NCBI GenBank assembly: GCA_029552545.1
Contig: JAKPDO010000043.1
Coordinates: forward strand, 84,716 to 148,715
Direction of reading: 5' to 3'
Source: Planctomycetota bacterium
GTDB taxonomy: Bacteria > Planctomycetota > Phycisphaerae > Sedimentisphaerales > Anaerohalosphaeraceae
Length of the DNA: 64,000 bases
Below are positions 26,220-35,690 of the stretch, piece by piece (within the stretch, counting starts at the first letter, position 1; each line of letters starts with the position of its first letter). The notes beneath the pieces are model-generated. The model was not told the origin of the DNA. It worked only from the letters and a program-made list of their open reading frames with translations, and searched no databases. Both the position numbers and the translations under genes were made by a program.

Positions 26220-29078
26220 TTACGGCTTTTTCCAGACGTACTGTCGCGGGACTCCGCTGTAGTAAAGGAGGGCATCCGGCTGTTTCGTGATTTCGATGCC
26301 GGTTCCGTAATTGTCCCGGACAAAGACAATCTGAAACGTGCGGTTTTTGAGCATCCCGTCGAAGCTGCCTTTTCGTTCTCCGATTGTCAGGGTCTTTTCC
26401 TGTTCGTTCCATCGAAACTCGATGGTGCTGTACGCTCCTTTTTCATAGTTATAGCCGTCATTTTCGTCTTCATAAAGCACAAAGGCCCCGTCGGTGCCCG
26501 GGTAGATTCGCAATTCAATCGGGTCAGCTGGTTTCTCCGCGGCATACTGAACAAACGGACCCATGGGGAGAATAGTGCCGGCACGGACATACAGAGGGAT
26601 TCTGTCAATCGGTGCATCGGCCTGGAGCGTCTGTCCGCCCGCCAATCGTTTTCCCGTCCAGAAATCCACCCACTCCGTCCCCGCCGGCAGATAAACCGAA
26701 CGGGTCTGCTTTCGCGGTTCTGTTTGTTTTTCGCGGCGGTGGATATCCGGGGTTTTCCAGAACAACTGAGCCCGGAAGGCCCCTAAGACCGAATTAGAGG
26801 TTTCGAACGCAAAGTCATAGGCCCTGCCCGCTTCCAGTTCAACCGGAACGGTATAAAACTCTACCGACCAGTAATTGCAGGGCACCTCTTTGCCGTCCAG
26901 AAACAGCCGTTTGGGGCCGAAACTTTTCATATGAAACCGATGCGGCCCGCTTTGCGTGGGAATCAGCTTGCCCTCCCAGCGCATTGAAAACGTCTCGTCC
27001 TCAATAAAGTCCGGCCAGCCGGTGTACCAGAACAGATTGATGTTGGGTTCGATTTGCTGTCGGCAGACCTGCTGGAAGTTTGCATCGCTGTAGTAAGTCG
27101 CCTTCAGGCCGCGTTTGCCGTCCGGAGTGCGGAAATGTTCAGGCCCAATCAAAACGCTGTCTTCCGGCGGACGATGCAGCATATATTCCGTAACCGGGCA
27201 GACCAGAAGGGCCGGGCCGAACATGAACTCATCGTCTATCGAGTAGGTTCGCCGGTCTTCGGCGAAATCCATCGGCAGCCCCCGCATCAGCGTATAGCCC
27301 TCACGGGTGATGCGCCAGGCCAGCGAGTAAATATAGGGCAGCAGCCGATACCGAAGCCGGTCAAACCGAATCAGGATATCGGTAAAGTCCCCAAACTCCC
27401 AGATTTCCCGCGGCGTCTCTGAGCCGTGAGCCCGAAAAATTGGACAAAACGCCCCAAACTGAAACATTCGTGTATAGAGTTCCTGGTAGGCCGGGTCTTT
27501 GCCTCCGTTGGAGAAGACCCCGCCGTAGCTTCCAATCACAAAGCCGCCGATGTCAAACGTCCAGTAGGGCACGCCGGCCATGCAGTGATTTAAGCCGGCG
27601 GAAATCTGTTTGCGATACGTCTCCCAGTTGGCGCCGATGTCCCCGGACCAGGTTGCGGCGGCGTTCCGCTGCTGGCCGGCAAAGCTCGAACGGGTCAGAA
27701 TATAGACGCGTTTCTGTTCATTCTCTTTTCGCAGGTTTTGATAGAGGGCATCCGTCATCACCAGCGAATAGGTGTTCAGATAGCGGGCAAAAGAACCGCG
27801 ATGATTTCTGCCGATGTATTTCAGCCACGCCTCCGTTCCCTCTTTGGTGAGGGCGTTAATCACATCCGGTTCCGTCGAATCAATCCACCAGGCGTCAATC
27901 CCTTTCGAAATGAGCCCTTCTTTCAGATAGTTCCAATAGACGGCGTTGGCCTGCGGGTTGTAGGCGTCATAGTATTTAAAGCCGGCCCAGCCGAACGGCG
28001 GATACAGAAAGCCGTTTCGGTCCATCTCTTTAAAAACGGCTGTATCCGGCCCCAACCCCGGCCAGATGGAAATCATCAGGTGATAATTTATCTGATGCAG
28101 CAGGTCCACCATTTCTTTGGGATTCGGATAACGGGTTTCGTCAAAGACCATTCCGCCCCAGTTGTTATTCCCGCCCCAGTAGTTCCAGTCCTGAATGAGA
28201 TTGTCAATCGGGATTTGACGCCGCCGATACTCTTCTGCAACACTCAGCAGCTCCTGACGGGTCTTGTAGTGTTCTTTGCTTTGCCAGTAGCCGTAGGCCC
28301 ATTTGCCGTACAGCGGGGCCTGTCCGGTGAGGTCTCGATACCCTGCGATCACCTCATCCATCGTTCGGCCTGCGATGAAATAATAATCCATCTGGCGGCC
28401 GACCTCGGAATGGAAGGACATTCCGCCGATGCTGTCGGAAAAAATGGTTTTTGAGTAGTTGTCCCAAAGAATGCCCCAGCCGCCGGTGGAAACCAAAAAC
28501 GGAATAGCGGCTTCCGTGTTGGATTGAACCAGTGTTACCGTTCGGCCCCGATAGTTCATATACCCGTCCTGATGCTGGCCGAGACCGTATAACCCTTCCT
28601 CCGGACGCAGGGTAAACCGCTGTTCCAGACTGAATACGTTTGTTTCATAAGGAATCTCAACCGGATGAATGGCAGGGGGGCCTTGTTCCTTTAACAGAGT
28701 TTGTCCGGCAGCATTCTGATATTCGATTGTCCCGTTTTCCTTAGACAAGCGGACTGTGAGCTTATCCGAGCAAAGGACAAACTGGTATGCATCTTCAGCC
28801 AGAGACAGCTTTACCCGCTCCGGGTTGGAAGCAATGACAACCAAACTGTTGGGTTCGGGTACCGCAGGTTTTACCCATTTTATCACACGAACTTTGTTGT
28901 CTCCGTAAAAACGGATTCGTGTGAAGGATTGTCCGTTCGTCCATTCAATTCCATTGTGGACAACTTTTACTGTTCCGGAGGCAGGGGGCAGGACGGTCTG
29001 CTGTTGACAGGAACCCCCAAAAACCGCCGTTAAAAGACCCACAATGACGACATGTCCGTTGTTCGGATTGAGCGGCAT
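26220..29078 (-). CDS. GH31 alpha-xylosidase-like lipoprotein with PA14-like insert
   Basis: 952 residues on the minus strand, GAAAGGAAG upstream of the start. The N-terminus has a lipobox-like GGSC near residue 24. The N-terminal beta-sandwich is followed by the catalytic barrel: YGKWAYGYWQSKEHY, IDNLIQDWNYWGG, nucleophile in DAWWIDSTEPD, acid/base Asp in WSGDIGANWETYR, TFDIGGF. A PA14-like domain (GLKATYYSDANFQQ, FRFHMKS-like GPHRFHMKSFGPKRLFLDGKEV) sits between the barrel and the C-terminal beta-sandwich. A PA14 domain is also found in the characterised Cellvibrio alpha-xylosidase Xyl31A, so xyloglucan oligosaccharides are the likely substrate. Confidence 0.92.
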   Translation of the reverse strand: MPLNPNNGHVVIVGLLTAVFGGSCQQQTVLPPASGTVKVVHNGIEWTNGQSFTRIRFYGDNKVRVIKWVKPAVPEPNSLVVIASNPERVKLSLAEDAYQFVLCSDKLTVRLSKENGTIEYQNAAGQTLLKEQGPPAIHPVEIPYETNVFSLEQRFTLRPEEGLYGLGQHQDGYMNYRGRTVTLVQSNTEAAIPFLVSTGGWGILWDNYSKTIFSDSIGGMSFHSEVGRQMDYYFIAGRTMDEVIAGYRDLTGQAPLYGKWAYGYWQSKEHYKTRQELLSVAEEYRRRQIPIDNLIQDWNYWGGNNNWGGMVFDETRYPNPKEMVDLLHQINYHLMISIWPGLGPDTAVFKEMDRNGFLYPPFGWAGFKYYDAYNPQANAVYWNYLKEGLISKGIDAWWIDSTEPDVINALTKEGTEAWLKYIGRNHRGSFARYLNTYSLVMTDALYQNLRKENEQKRVYILTRSSFAGQQRNAAATWSGDIGANWETYRKQISAGLNHCMAGVPYWTFDIGGFVIGSYGGVFSNGGKDPAYQELYTRMFQFGAFCPIFRAHGSETPREIWEFGDFTDILIRFDRLRYRLLPYIYSLAWRITREGYTLMRGLPMDFAEDRRTYSIDDEFMFGPALLVCPVTEYMLHRPPEDSVLIGPEHFRTPDGKRGLKATYYSDANFQQVCRQQIEPNINLFWYTGWPDFIEDETFSMRWEGKLIPTQSGPHRFHMKSFGPKRLFLDGKEVPCNYWSVEFYTVPVELEAGRAYDFAFETSNSVLGAFRAQLFWKTPDIHRREKQTEPRKQTRSVYLPAGTEWVDFWTGKRLAGGQTLQADAPIDRIPLYVRAGTILPMGPFVQYAAEKPADPIELRIYPGTDGAFVLYEDENDGYNYEKGAYSTIEFRWNEQEKTLTIGERKGSFDGMLKNRTFQIVFVRDNYGTGIEITKQPDALLYYSGVPRQYVWKKP

Positions 29079-29219
29079 CCTCGTCTTCCTTTCACTTCAG
29101 CACCGATTGATTTTTTCCTTTCCGGCTTTGGGTATGAACAATATAATCGATTCTATACAGCAAGGGAAACAGGCCGAAGAAATTTGCAAAAAAAGCAGTC
29201 CGAAAAAGGAGGACAGGCC

Positions 29220-29681
29220 ATGTTCAAATTATCGAGTCCTGCTTTTGCCGACGGGCAGATGATTCCGCCGAAATACACAGCCGACGGGGAGGACATTTCG
29301 CCGCCGCTGACTTGGGAGGGACTGCCGCAGGCGACTAAGAGTCTTGCTTTGATTTGCGATGACCCGGATGCCCCGGTCGGCACATGGGTTCATTGGCTGA
29401 TTTGGAATATTCCCCAAGATGCCGGCTCTCTGCCCGAGAATGTGCCGATGCAAAAGCAGCTGGCCGACGGAGCTCGGCAGGGAGTGAACGACTTCGACCG
29501 AATCGGCTATGGGGGCCCGGCACCTCCCGGCGGAACGCACCGGTACTTTTTCCGGCTATACGCACTGAATACCGTCCTTGATCTGCCGGCCGGTGCTTCA
29601 CGGGCTCAATTAGAAAAAGCCATGAAAGGCCGGATACTCGGACAGGCCCAATTGATGGGGAAATACGCTCGGCGGCGGTAA
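29220..29681 (+). CDS. YbhB/YbcL family PEBP-like protein
   Basis: 153 residues from the ATG at 29220, chosen for its AGGAGG ribosome binding site seven bases upstream; an in-frame start back at 29052 would add 56 unlike residues. The bacterial phosphatidylethanolamine-binding (Raf kinase inhibitor-like) fold shows as FADGQMIPPKYTADGEDISPPLTWEGLP, CDDPDAPVGTWVHWLIWNIP and GGPAPPGGTHRYFFRLYAL. The ligand-binding pocket DPDAP and the HRY motif are intact. Bacterial function is poorly known. Confidence 0.9.
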   Translation: MFKLSSPAFADGQMIPPKYTADGEDISPPLTWEGLPQATKSLALICDDPDAPVGTWVHWLIWNIPQDAGSLPENVPMQKQLADGARQGVNDFDRIGYGGPAPPGGTHRYFFRLYALNTVLDLPAGASRAQLEKAMKGRILGQAQLMGKYARRR

Positions 29682-29696
29682 GACGGGTAAACGCGT

Positions 29697-30575
29697 TTAG
29701 GTCTCCCGCAAACGCTGAATCAGGATGCCGGTATAAAGGGCCAAAAGCACCAGATAGTCCAAATCCATCAGACTGTAATGGGAATGCTCGGTGGAGTTTT
29801 CGATGTAGAAAATTCCGAAGCAGTCTTTTTGGTACATCACCGGGGCAATCAGCACGGAGCGGATTCCTCGATTGATAATCGGACGCGGCAGCTGGTGAAT
29901 CAGCATAAATTTGTGTTTTTCGAGGGCCTCTTCCAGACTGTTGGGGACGGCTAAATCAACCCGCTGCACGGCTTCCGTAGTGATTTTGCGGCCTCCTTCG
30001 GCCTCCATCGGCCCGCTGGGTTCGCGGCGCAGGGCAACCCAGACGTGCAGGCCCGAAAACTGTCGAAGCAGAACTTCCTGAAGGATTTTGTGCAGTTTGC
30101 CCAAAGACCGTTCGTGGCAGATTTGGTCGATCACTTCGGTAAGCTGCCGGACGCGTTTGGCCGGAAAACGAATCGGCGGAGCATCCGCCGCATCCAGATT
30201 TCGCTCGACGGTATGCAGCTCCTTTCGGATTTGGGTGCCGACGAGGGTGTCATCTTTTTCGCTAATCTCAGCCGCGTGATTTCCCTCCTCATCCAACTGA
30301 ACACGGATTTCGAAGTCGGCAATCTGGATGGTATCTCCGGTTTTAATTTCGGCCTTATGAATCGCAACACGGTTCAAAAAGGTTTTATTCGCTGAGCCGA
30401 GGTCTTCAATAATCCAGGCTCCGTCTTTCGTTGTGTAAAAGACGGCATGCTGACGGGAAACGGCCGGGTCCGGCAGAAAAACCTGACTGCCTTTCTGGCG
30501 GCCGACATAAATGGGACCCCGGTCAAATGTCAGTTCGTTAACGCTGCTTCCGCTCAAACTGACGAATAATTTCAT
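29697..30575 (-). CDS. FHA-GAF domain signalling protein
   Basis: 292 residues, minus strand, strong AAGGAGAGG. Residues about 18-95 form an FHA domain (IYVGRQKGSQVFLPDPAVSRQHAVFYTTKDGAWIIEDLGSANKTFLN) with the GR, SRQH and N residues that read phosphothreonine. Residues about 145-290 fit a GAF domain (LHKILQEVLLRQFSGLHVWVALRREP, GIRSVLIAPVMYQKDCFGIFYIENS). Soluble; it probably joins a Ser/Thr kinase pathway to a small-molecule signal. Divergent from rsmD. Confidence 0.88.
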   Translation of the reverse strand: MKLFVSLSGSSVNELTFDRGPIYVGRQKGSQVFLPDPAVSRQHAVFYTTKDGAWIIEDLGSANKTFLNRVAIHKAEIKTGDTIQIADFEIRVQLDEEGNHAAEISEKDDTLVGTQIRKELHTVERNLDAADAPPIRFPAKRVRQLTEVIDQICHERSLGKLHKILQEVLLRQFSGLHVWVALRREPSGPMEAEGGRKITTEAVQRVDLAVPNSLEEALEKHKFMLIHQLPRPIINRGIRSVLIAPVMYQKDCFGIFYIENSTEHSHYSLMDLDYLVLLALYTGILIQRLRET

Positions 30576-30674
30576 AGCCGCCTCTCCTTGTCAGATTTCA
30601 AATGAAATTATACCGGATTTCTCGAATTTCTGTCAATGGTACGTAAGATGCGGCGGACATTTTCCACCTTTTTA

Positions 30675-30702
30675 TTGTCAAAGGACTGAAACCGGCTACA
30701 AT
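30675..30702 (+). promoter_or_regulatory. Candidate promoter of rsmD
   Basis: TTGTCA (30675-30680), 16 bp, TACAAT (30697-30702); start codon 36 bp further on. Confidence 0.55.
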
Positions 30703-30738
30703 AGAAGTTGGTATTTCCTATTTCTATTGAGGTTTTCG

Positions 30739-31344
30739 ATGAGAATTATAGCAGGTTCACGACGGGGAATGCGGCTTTTTTCTCCGGTGGGAAACAATAC
30801 CAGGCCCATCACCGACCGCGTCAAGGAATCCATCTTCAATATTATGATGAAGTGGGACCTTCCCGCAGATGCCGTAGTAGCAGACCTTTTCTGCGGGACC
30901 GGCTCGTTCGGATTAGAGGCCCTCAGCAGGGGGGCGAAGTGGGTGACTTTTATAGAGAAAGACCGCAGAACTGTGGAGATTCTGGATAGAAATATCGCAA
31001 AAGCCGGCTTTCTCAAATCCTCCCGCACCATTTGCTACAACGTACTGAAAATCGGAGCGGCGGTTCAGGAGGAAATGTATGATTTGGTCTTCGTGGATCC
31101 GCCGTATGAGATGAGCAGGAATTGTGATATGGCCAGTGACGTTTACAACCTGATGAGACAAATCAATCTGCAGGTCAAGGATGGTGCCATTGTCATTCTG
31201 CGAACGCATTTGCGTTCGGTTGTTCTTGAACTTTATGGTCAGCTCGAGATGATTGACAAACGAGAGTGGGGAAATATGAAAGTTGCTTTCTTCCGGAAGC
31301 AGACGCGGGAAAAACTTCTGGAGGATTTAGAAAAAAGCTTTTAA
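30739..31344 (+). CDS. rsmD: 16S rRNA (guanine(966)-N(2))-methyltransferase
   Basis: 201 residues from the ATG at 30739 (RIIAGSRRGMRLFSP is the family start); the in-frame extension back to 30511 runs through the divergent promoter region and is rejected. SAM-binding motif DLFCGTGSFGLEALSRGA and catalytic FVDPPYEM are both present. It methylates G966 in 16S rRNA during 30S assembly. Confidence 0.93.
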   Translation: MRIIAGSRRGMRLFSPVGNNTRPITDRVKESIFNIMMKWDLPADAVVADLFCGTGSFGLEALSRGAKWVTFIEKDRRTVEILDRNIAKAGFLKSSRTICYNVLKIGAAVQEEMYDLVFVDPPYEMSRNCDMASDVYNLMRQINLQVKDGAIVILRTHLRSVVLELYGQLEMIDKREWGNMKVAFFRKQTREKLLEDLEKSF

Positions 31345-31386
31345 ATCTTATTTCAGTCAGGGATTTCGTTCTGCGGGGCCCAAACA

Positions 31387-31734
31387 ATGCGAATCTTGCT
31401 GGTAGAAAGCCATGAAACCTTTGCTCATGTCGTAGTGAGTGCATTCCTGAAAGAACACGAAGTGGTGATTCGTTCGCTGGTGATGGATGCACAGCATGAA
31501 TTTGACATAGGCGGCTTTGATGTGGTTATGGTTGATTACGATTTAGCGGACTGCAAAGGCAGCGAACTGGTCAAATACATTCGAAAATCAGGATACGAAA
31601 TCCCAATTATCGGAATCTCGGCAAAAGATGAAGCCAATGAGCTGCTTTTGGCTGCGGGTGCCAGTGATGTCTGCAACAAGATGAATTTTGACCGGATTGG
31701 TCAGGTGCTGGCCAAGCTGGGATTGCCTTCATAA
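31387..31734 (+). CDS. Stand-alone receiver-domain protein
   Basis: 115 residues, a single CheY-like receiver with no output domain. Phosphoryl-acceptor Asp in VVMVDYDLAD (about residue 52), Ser in IIGISAKDEA and Lys in VCNKMNFD are visible. The acidic pair after strand 1 is weak: LLVESHETF has one Glu where most receivers have two acids, so metal binding may differ. No kinase gene beside it; it follows rsmD by 42 bp. Confidence 0.82.
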   Translation: MRILLVESHETFAHVVVSAFLKEHEVVIRSLVMDAQHEFDIGGFDVVMVDYDLADCKGSELVKYIRKSGYEIPIIGISAKDEANELLLAAGASDVCNKMNFDRIGQVLAKLGLPS

Positions 31735-31772
31735 AAAATCCGGACCGGCGATGGGTCAAACCGGCCCGGACC
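31733..31772 (-). terminator. Terminator of the RluB-type gene
   Basis: Inverted repeat TCCGGACCGG (31739-31748) and CCGGCCCGGA (31761-31770), one mismatch. On the minus strand it is followed by TTTTTT. It overlaps the 3' end of the receiver gene. The 31773-31912 stretch shows no gene. Confidence 0.55.
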
Positions 31773-31912
31773 AGGCGAAACGAGGTAACGAGGCAGGGGA
31801 ATTCTTGAACGAAGAAATCTGTACCACCATTACAAGTTCATATCATGCGGCAAATCCCCCCGCTGGGCTATTTAAAAGATAGGAAATAATTCTCCCAAAG
31901 GCAAATGGAGTA

Positions 31913-32761
31913 TTATTCTTTCATCTCTGTTTCGGGGGGTTCGATGGCTTCCGGTTGACTTTCTGACTGGGGAGCAGTCGAAGTTGGTTTGGCCTGGGAA
32001 CAGCTTCGCAAAAGTCCCTTTATGTGTCCGATAGTCAGCTCTTTATATCCGCCGATTGGAATGCCTTTGATGCTCAGATTGCCGATTTTTATGCGTTTTA
32101 AGGATTTGACCTTAAAACCGAGCCGTGCGAAGGAGCGTCGAATTTGACGATTGAGCCCTTGTTTTATGGTTACTTCCAGTGTCGTTTCGAAGTTGGTTCG
32201 ACGAAGCACTTTGACGGCTGCGCCCGCCGTTTTTCCTTCCGCAAGCCAGACCCCTTTCTTTAGTTTCTCGATATGCTGGCTCTCCATTCTCCCGTTTACT
32301 TCCACTTCGTACGTTTTCGGGACTTTGAAGCTTGGGTGGGTGAGCCGGTTAACCAGTTCTGTGTCATTGGTCAGCAGCAGGGCCCCCGTTGTGTCAGCGT
32401 CCAGCCGTCCGACACAGACAATCCGTTTGTTGCAGGGGATTAAATCGACGGCCTGGCGGCGTCCGAGCGGGTCATAGTTGGTACAGATGACATTTTTGGG
32501 CTTATTGAGGAGATAATAGCATTTTTCCGGCTGACGGATTCTCTGTCCGTAAACGCGAATATCATCTTTTTCCGGGTCGGCGAATGCGGGCATCTGGTTG
32601 ACAACCTGGCCATTGACTGTGACGGCGCCTTCGAGAATCAGGGCCTCGCATTTCCGGCGGGAATCGATACCCGCCGCCGCCAGGATGCGCTGAAGACGCT
32701 GCTGGCCCGGTTTCGGCGACCCGGAGTGTACATTCGATGGTTGTCCTTTTTTCTTTCTCAT
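31913..32761 (-). CDS. 23S rRNA pseudouridine synthase, RluB/RsuA family
   Basis: 282 residues from the ATG at 32761; the longer frame back to 32926 adds 55 residues with no family likeness. S4 RNA-binding domain at the N-terminus (RLQRILAAAGIDSRRKCEALILEGAVTVNGQVV), then the catalytic domain with the active Asp in VGRLDADTTGALLLTND, KTYEVEVNG and GLNRQIRRSFARLGFKVKSLKRIKIG. Makes pseudouridine in rRNA. The C-terminal 30 residues are low-complexity. RluB is the likelier member but RluE/RsuA cannot be excluded. Confidence 0.9.
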   Translation of the reverse strand: MRKKKGQPSNVHSGSPKPGQQRLQRILAAAGIDSRRKCEALILEGAVTVNGQVVNQMPAFADPEKDDIRVYGQRIRQPEKCYYLLNKPKNVICTNYDPLGRRQAVDLIPCNKRIVCVGRLDADTTGALLLTNDTELVNRLTHPSFKVPKTYEVEVNGRMESQHIEKLKKGVWLAEGKTAGAAVKVLRRTNFETTLEVTIKQGLNRQIRRSFARLGFKVKSLKRIKIGNLSIKGIPIGGYKELTIGHIKGLLRSCSQAKPTSTAPQSESQPEAIEPPETEMKE

Positions 32762-32846
32762 TGAGCCGGTACTATACCATACCTGCCTTTGAGTTTCAAT
32801 GAATAGGTCTGCTGTTCCGAAAAACTCCGCTTTGCCCCCTTTTTTA

Positions 32847-32877
32847 TTGACAGATTGTCCTGAAACGGGGATATTAT
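32847..32877 (+). promoter_or_regulatory. Candidate promoter of the 32947 gene
   Basis: Perfect TTGACA (32847-32852), then GATATT at 17 bp or TATTAT (32872-32877) at 19 bp; start codon about 70 bp on. Confidence 0.45.
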
Positions 32878-32946
32878 CTTTTTTCTTTCTTCCCCCCATA
32901 CGGGGTGGTGAGGCGGTAAAAAACATTTGGATAAGGAGTCTTAGGC

Positions 32947-34377
32947 ATGGCTGTACGAGCCGGACAAAGCAATGCGATGAAAATCGCCTTGGTAACGTTT
33001 GTGGTGTTGTTCCTGATTGCTGCCACCCTGGCTGTTATTTTTTACCTGCAAGCCGAAGAATATCAAGGGGCTGAAGCAGCTGCCAGGGCCGACTTGGCCA
33101 AATTTGCCACACCCGCTGAGCAGAACGCTGTCGGACGGATTGTCGGCAAATCGGAGTCCGGCAAGAGTTATCTGGGTACAATGAATGCTCTGTTTAATCA
33201 GCTGGTTCGAACCATTCTCGGAATTGAACCGGATGAAAATACGCCGGCCACCGTCAAATTGAATCTGATTGCAATGAAAATTACGGAACTGCAGGAGTCT
33301 TTGGGAGCGGATTTGAGCCCTGCGTACGGGCCGAACGGAATTGCCTTGCTCCAGGCCATTGCCAATCTGAAGAAGACTCTTGATTTGACTCGTCAGGAAA
33401 TGGAGACCCTTCGGCAGCAGTATCAGCAGCTTCAGAACGATTTTACCATGGCCTCTCAGCAGGCCCTTATCCGGGAAGAAAAGCTTCGTCAGGAAGCATT
33501 GCTTTATCAGCAGAATGCCAATGAAATCCAGTCTCGCTATGATGAACTCAAAAAGATGATTGAAATGACGGCCGATCAGCAGATTCAGACGCTGCGAAGT
33601 CGTCTGGAAGAAGAACAGGCCAAGCTTCGTCAAAAGCAGCTGGAAGTTACGGAACTTCAGGAAAAGCTTCAGCAAACCGAAACCGCCCTCCGAACCGCCA
33701 TGGAGAAAATTGAAGGCATCAAGCCGCGTCCCAACGTTGCGGCGGCGGCTTTCAAGCCCGATGCAAAAATCCTGCAGATTGATTTCCAAAACGGCGTTCT
33801 TTACCTCAATGTGGGAATGGAGGATCATGTTTATCGCGGTTTGACTTTTGCAGTCTATGACCGCAATGCACCGCTGCCGGAGGACGGCCAAGGCAAGGCG
33901 GAGATTGAAGTCTTTCAGGTAAGCCCCAATGTTTCGGCGGCTCGTATCCTGCGTTCTTCGGTTAAAAATCCGATTGTTCTGGATGACATTGTAGCAAACC
34001 TGATTTGGGACGCCAAGACCAGCAATCGCTTCTATATAGCCGGTGAATTTGACATCAACGGAGACGGGACTCCGGAAACGGATGGAGCGGAGCGAATTCG
34101 AGAGATGATTTTGCGATGGGGGGGCACGCTGGAGGATGAAATTACGGTCAATACAGATTTCGTCGTTATGGGAGACTCGCCGCGTCGCCTTCCCAAACCG
34201 ACTCAGGCCGAACTGGAACTGAACCCGGCTGCACAGCAGCGTTATGAGGAGGCGCAGGCACATGCGGCCCAGTACGATGCAGTCCTTCAGAAAGCTGAAC
34301 TGCTTTCCGTCCCTGTTTTTAATCTCAAGCAGTTTTATTATCTGCTCGGATACGAAACGCTGGCTTCAAAGAACTGA
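32947..34377 (+). CDS. Membrane-anchored coiled-coil protein of unknown function
   Basis: 476 residues, ribosome binding site AAGGAG. A single transmembrane helix at about 12-36 (IALVTFVVLFLIAATLAVIFYLQ) then a periplasmic section. Residues about 130-260 are a long coiled coil rich in Gln, Glu and Leu (TRQEMETLRQQYQQLQNDF, LRSRLEEEQAKLRQKQLEVTELQEKLQQTETALR). The C-terminal part (about 275-400) is a small beta-rich domain (ILQIDFQNGVLYLNVGMEDHVYRGLTFAVYD, FYIAGEFDINGDGTPETDGAERIREMILRWGG). I do not recognise a named family; the architecture suggests a cell-envelope structural protein. Confidence 0.75.
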   Translation: MAVRAGQSNAMKIALVTFVVLFLIAATLAVIFYLQAEEYQGAEAAARADLAKFATPAEQNAVGRIVGKSESGKSYLGTMNALFNQLVRTILGIEPDENTPATVKLNLIAMKITELQESLGADLSPAYGPNGIALLQAIANLKKTLDLTRQEMETLRQQYQQLQNDFTMASQQALIREEKLRQEALLYQQNANEIQSRYDELKKMIEMTADQQIQTLRSRLEEEQAKLRQKQLEVTELQEKLQQTETALRTAMEKIEGIKPRPNVAAAAFKPDAKILQIDFQNGVLYLNVGMEDHVYRGLTFAVYDRNAPLPEDGQGKAEIEVFQVSPNVSAARILRSSVKNPIVLDDIVANLIWDAKTSNRFYIAGEFDINGDGTPETDGAERIREMILRWGGTLEDEITVNTDFVVMGDSPRRLPKPTQAELELNPAAQQRYEEAQAHAAQYDAVLQKAELLSVPVFNLKQFYYLLGYETLASKN

Positions 34378-34391
34378 ATCGGAACAAACGA

Positions 34392-35114
34392 TTACTTTTG
34401 CCGGCTTTTCCAGAAAACCGGTTCGATTCCGATAGAGGCAACGTAAATATCCCCCGTGGCTTGTCTGCTTTCCGGGCATTGGAGAAAGCCGCGTTTAAGG
34501 GCCGCAAAGGTGACGGTTACTTTTGCCTCAATGCAGACAGGAAGCGGGATTCCCTCGTCGCAGTCCAGACCGGAGGGGATGTCCACAGCCAGAATAGGTT
34601 TTTCGGCGGCATTGACAGCCGCTATCAGCTCGGCTGTATCTTCACTAAGTGTCCCTTCCAGACCGGTTCCCAGAAGCGCATCTACTATCCAGTCTGCTGT
34701 TTCCGTAAACGCCTTCACCTGCTTGTGGATTCTGGTATTCCGCTCAAGGGAGCGGATTTCAAGTCCCATTGCCTCGATAATCTCCAGATGCAGTTTTGCA
34801 TCCGTCCCTATCCGTTCCGGACGACCGCAGAGAATTACGGAGGTTTTTACGCCGGAATTGGCCAGATGACGGGCGATAACGAAACCATCTCCGCCGTTGT
34901 TGCCCGACCCGCAAAAAATTACGACACGGGATGGCGGTTTTTTCTGCAGGTTTCTCAGCAGACATTCTGCAGCACCTCGACCCGCATTTTCCATCAGGAC
35001 GGCTCGGGGGATATGCATTTGTTCAATAGCCCAGCGGTCGAAAGCCCGGACCTCCTGACGGCTCATTACCCCCAATTCATTTGTATTGTTTCCATCCCAG
35101 TAATGAATCAGCAT
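34392..35114 (-). CDS. nnrE: NAD(P)H-hydrate epimerase
   Basis: 240 residues from the ATG at 35114, which has AGGA upstream; another ATG at 35066 (SRQEVRAFDRW follows) with a GGGGG before it is also possible. YjeF N-terminal family: MENAGRGAAECLL, CGSGNNGGDGFVIARHL, ALLGTGLEGTLS, VDIPSGLDCDEG. It epimerises damaged R-NADHX for repair. There is no C-terminal ADP-dependent dehydratase domain here, so that partner must be encoded elsewhere. Divergent from rpsO. Confidence 0.92.
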   Translation of the reverse strand: MLIHYWDGNNTNELGVMSRQEVRAFDRWAIEQMHIPRAVLMENAGRGAAECLLRNLQKKPPSRVVIFCGSGNNGGDGFVIARHLANSGVKTSVILCGRPERIGTDAKLHLEIIEAMGLEIRSLERNTRIHKQVKAFTETADWIVDALLGTGLEGTLSEDTAELIAAVNAAEKPILAVDIPSGLDCDEGIPLPVCIEAKVTVTFAALKRGFLQCPESRQATGDIYVASIGIEPVFWKSRQK

Positions 35115-35185
35115 ATTCCTGATTATAGCAGCTCTTTTTACGGATAGAAGTTCCTCTCTAAAATTATCTCTTTGCGAAAAAACGG

Positions 35186-35213
35186 TTGATAATTGTAGCC
35201 AATCTGCTATAAT
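35186..35213 (+). promoter_or_regulatory. Promoter of the rpsO-pnp unit
   Basis: TTGATA (35186-35191), 16 bp, perfect TATAAT (35208-35213). About 100 bp of leader separates it from the rpsO start, where S15 usually regulates its own translation. Confidence 0.65.
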
Positions 35214-35314
35214 GGCGAATCGAGAAGAAAGAAAAATTGTGTGTAAGATATGGAAAAGAAAAGACTTAAGGAGCCATTGGGGCTCTGTGTCGGTGTGGAA
35301 AGGCAAAGACAAAG

Positions 35315-35581
35315 ATGTTGACAAAGGAAATGAAGGGAAAAATTATCTCAGATTACAAAACCAATGAGAAAGACACAGGTTCGCCGGAAGTGCAAATTGC
35401 CATTTTGACAGGCCGGATTAACGAACTTACTGAACACCTGAAAAATCATCCCAAAGACCACTCGTCACGACGAGGGCTTTTGAAAATGGTTGGAACTCGG
35501 TCTTCCTTGCTCAAATATATTCGGAACAAGGATATCAACCGATATCGCACGATCATTTCCCGTCTGGGGCTCCGAAAGTAG
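35315..35581 (+). CDS. rpsO: 30S ribosomal protein S15
   Basis: 88 residues, standard S15 length. Signature: [49 protein letters not shown]. Binds the 16S rRNA central domain. It is followed by pnp 110 bp downstream, the conserved rpsO-pnp order. Confidence 0.97.
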   Translation: MLTKEMKGKIISDYKTNEKDTGSPEVQIAILTGRINELTEHLKNHPKDHSSRRGLLKMVGTRSSLLKYIRNKDINRYRTIISRLGLRK

Positions 35582-35690
35582 AGCCCTATTCCTTGAATAA
35601 CCTCATTTGGGCACATTTGTTTTGTCCTTTTGAGAAAGTGGAGTTTGTAGATAGACAAGAAAAAGTAGGGTATTTGTTAGGATAAATCGA

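Noticed and set aside
31751..31882. Frame of 43 residues between the receiver and the RluB-type gene
   Set aside because: No ribosome binding site, and it overlaps the terminator of the minus-strand gene.
32941..34263. 440-residue frame antisense to the coiled-coil protein
   Set aside because: The plus strand has ribosome binding site, membrane helix and coiled coil; the antisense frame lacks all of these.
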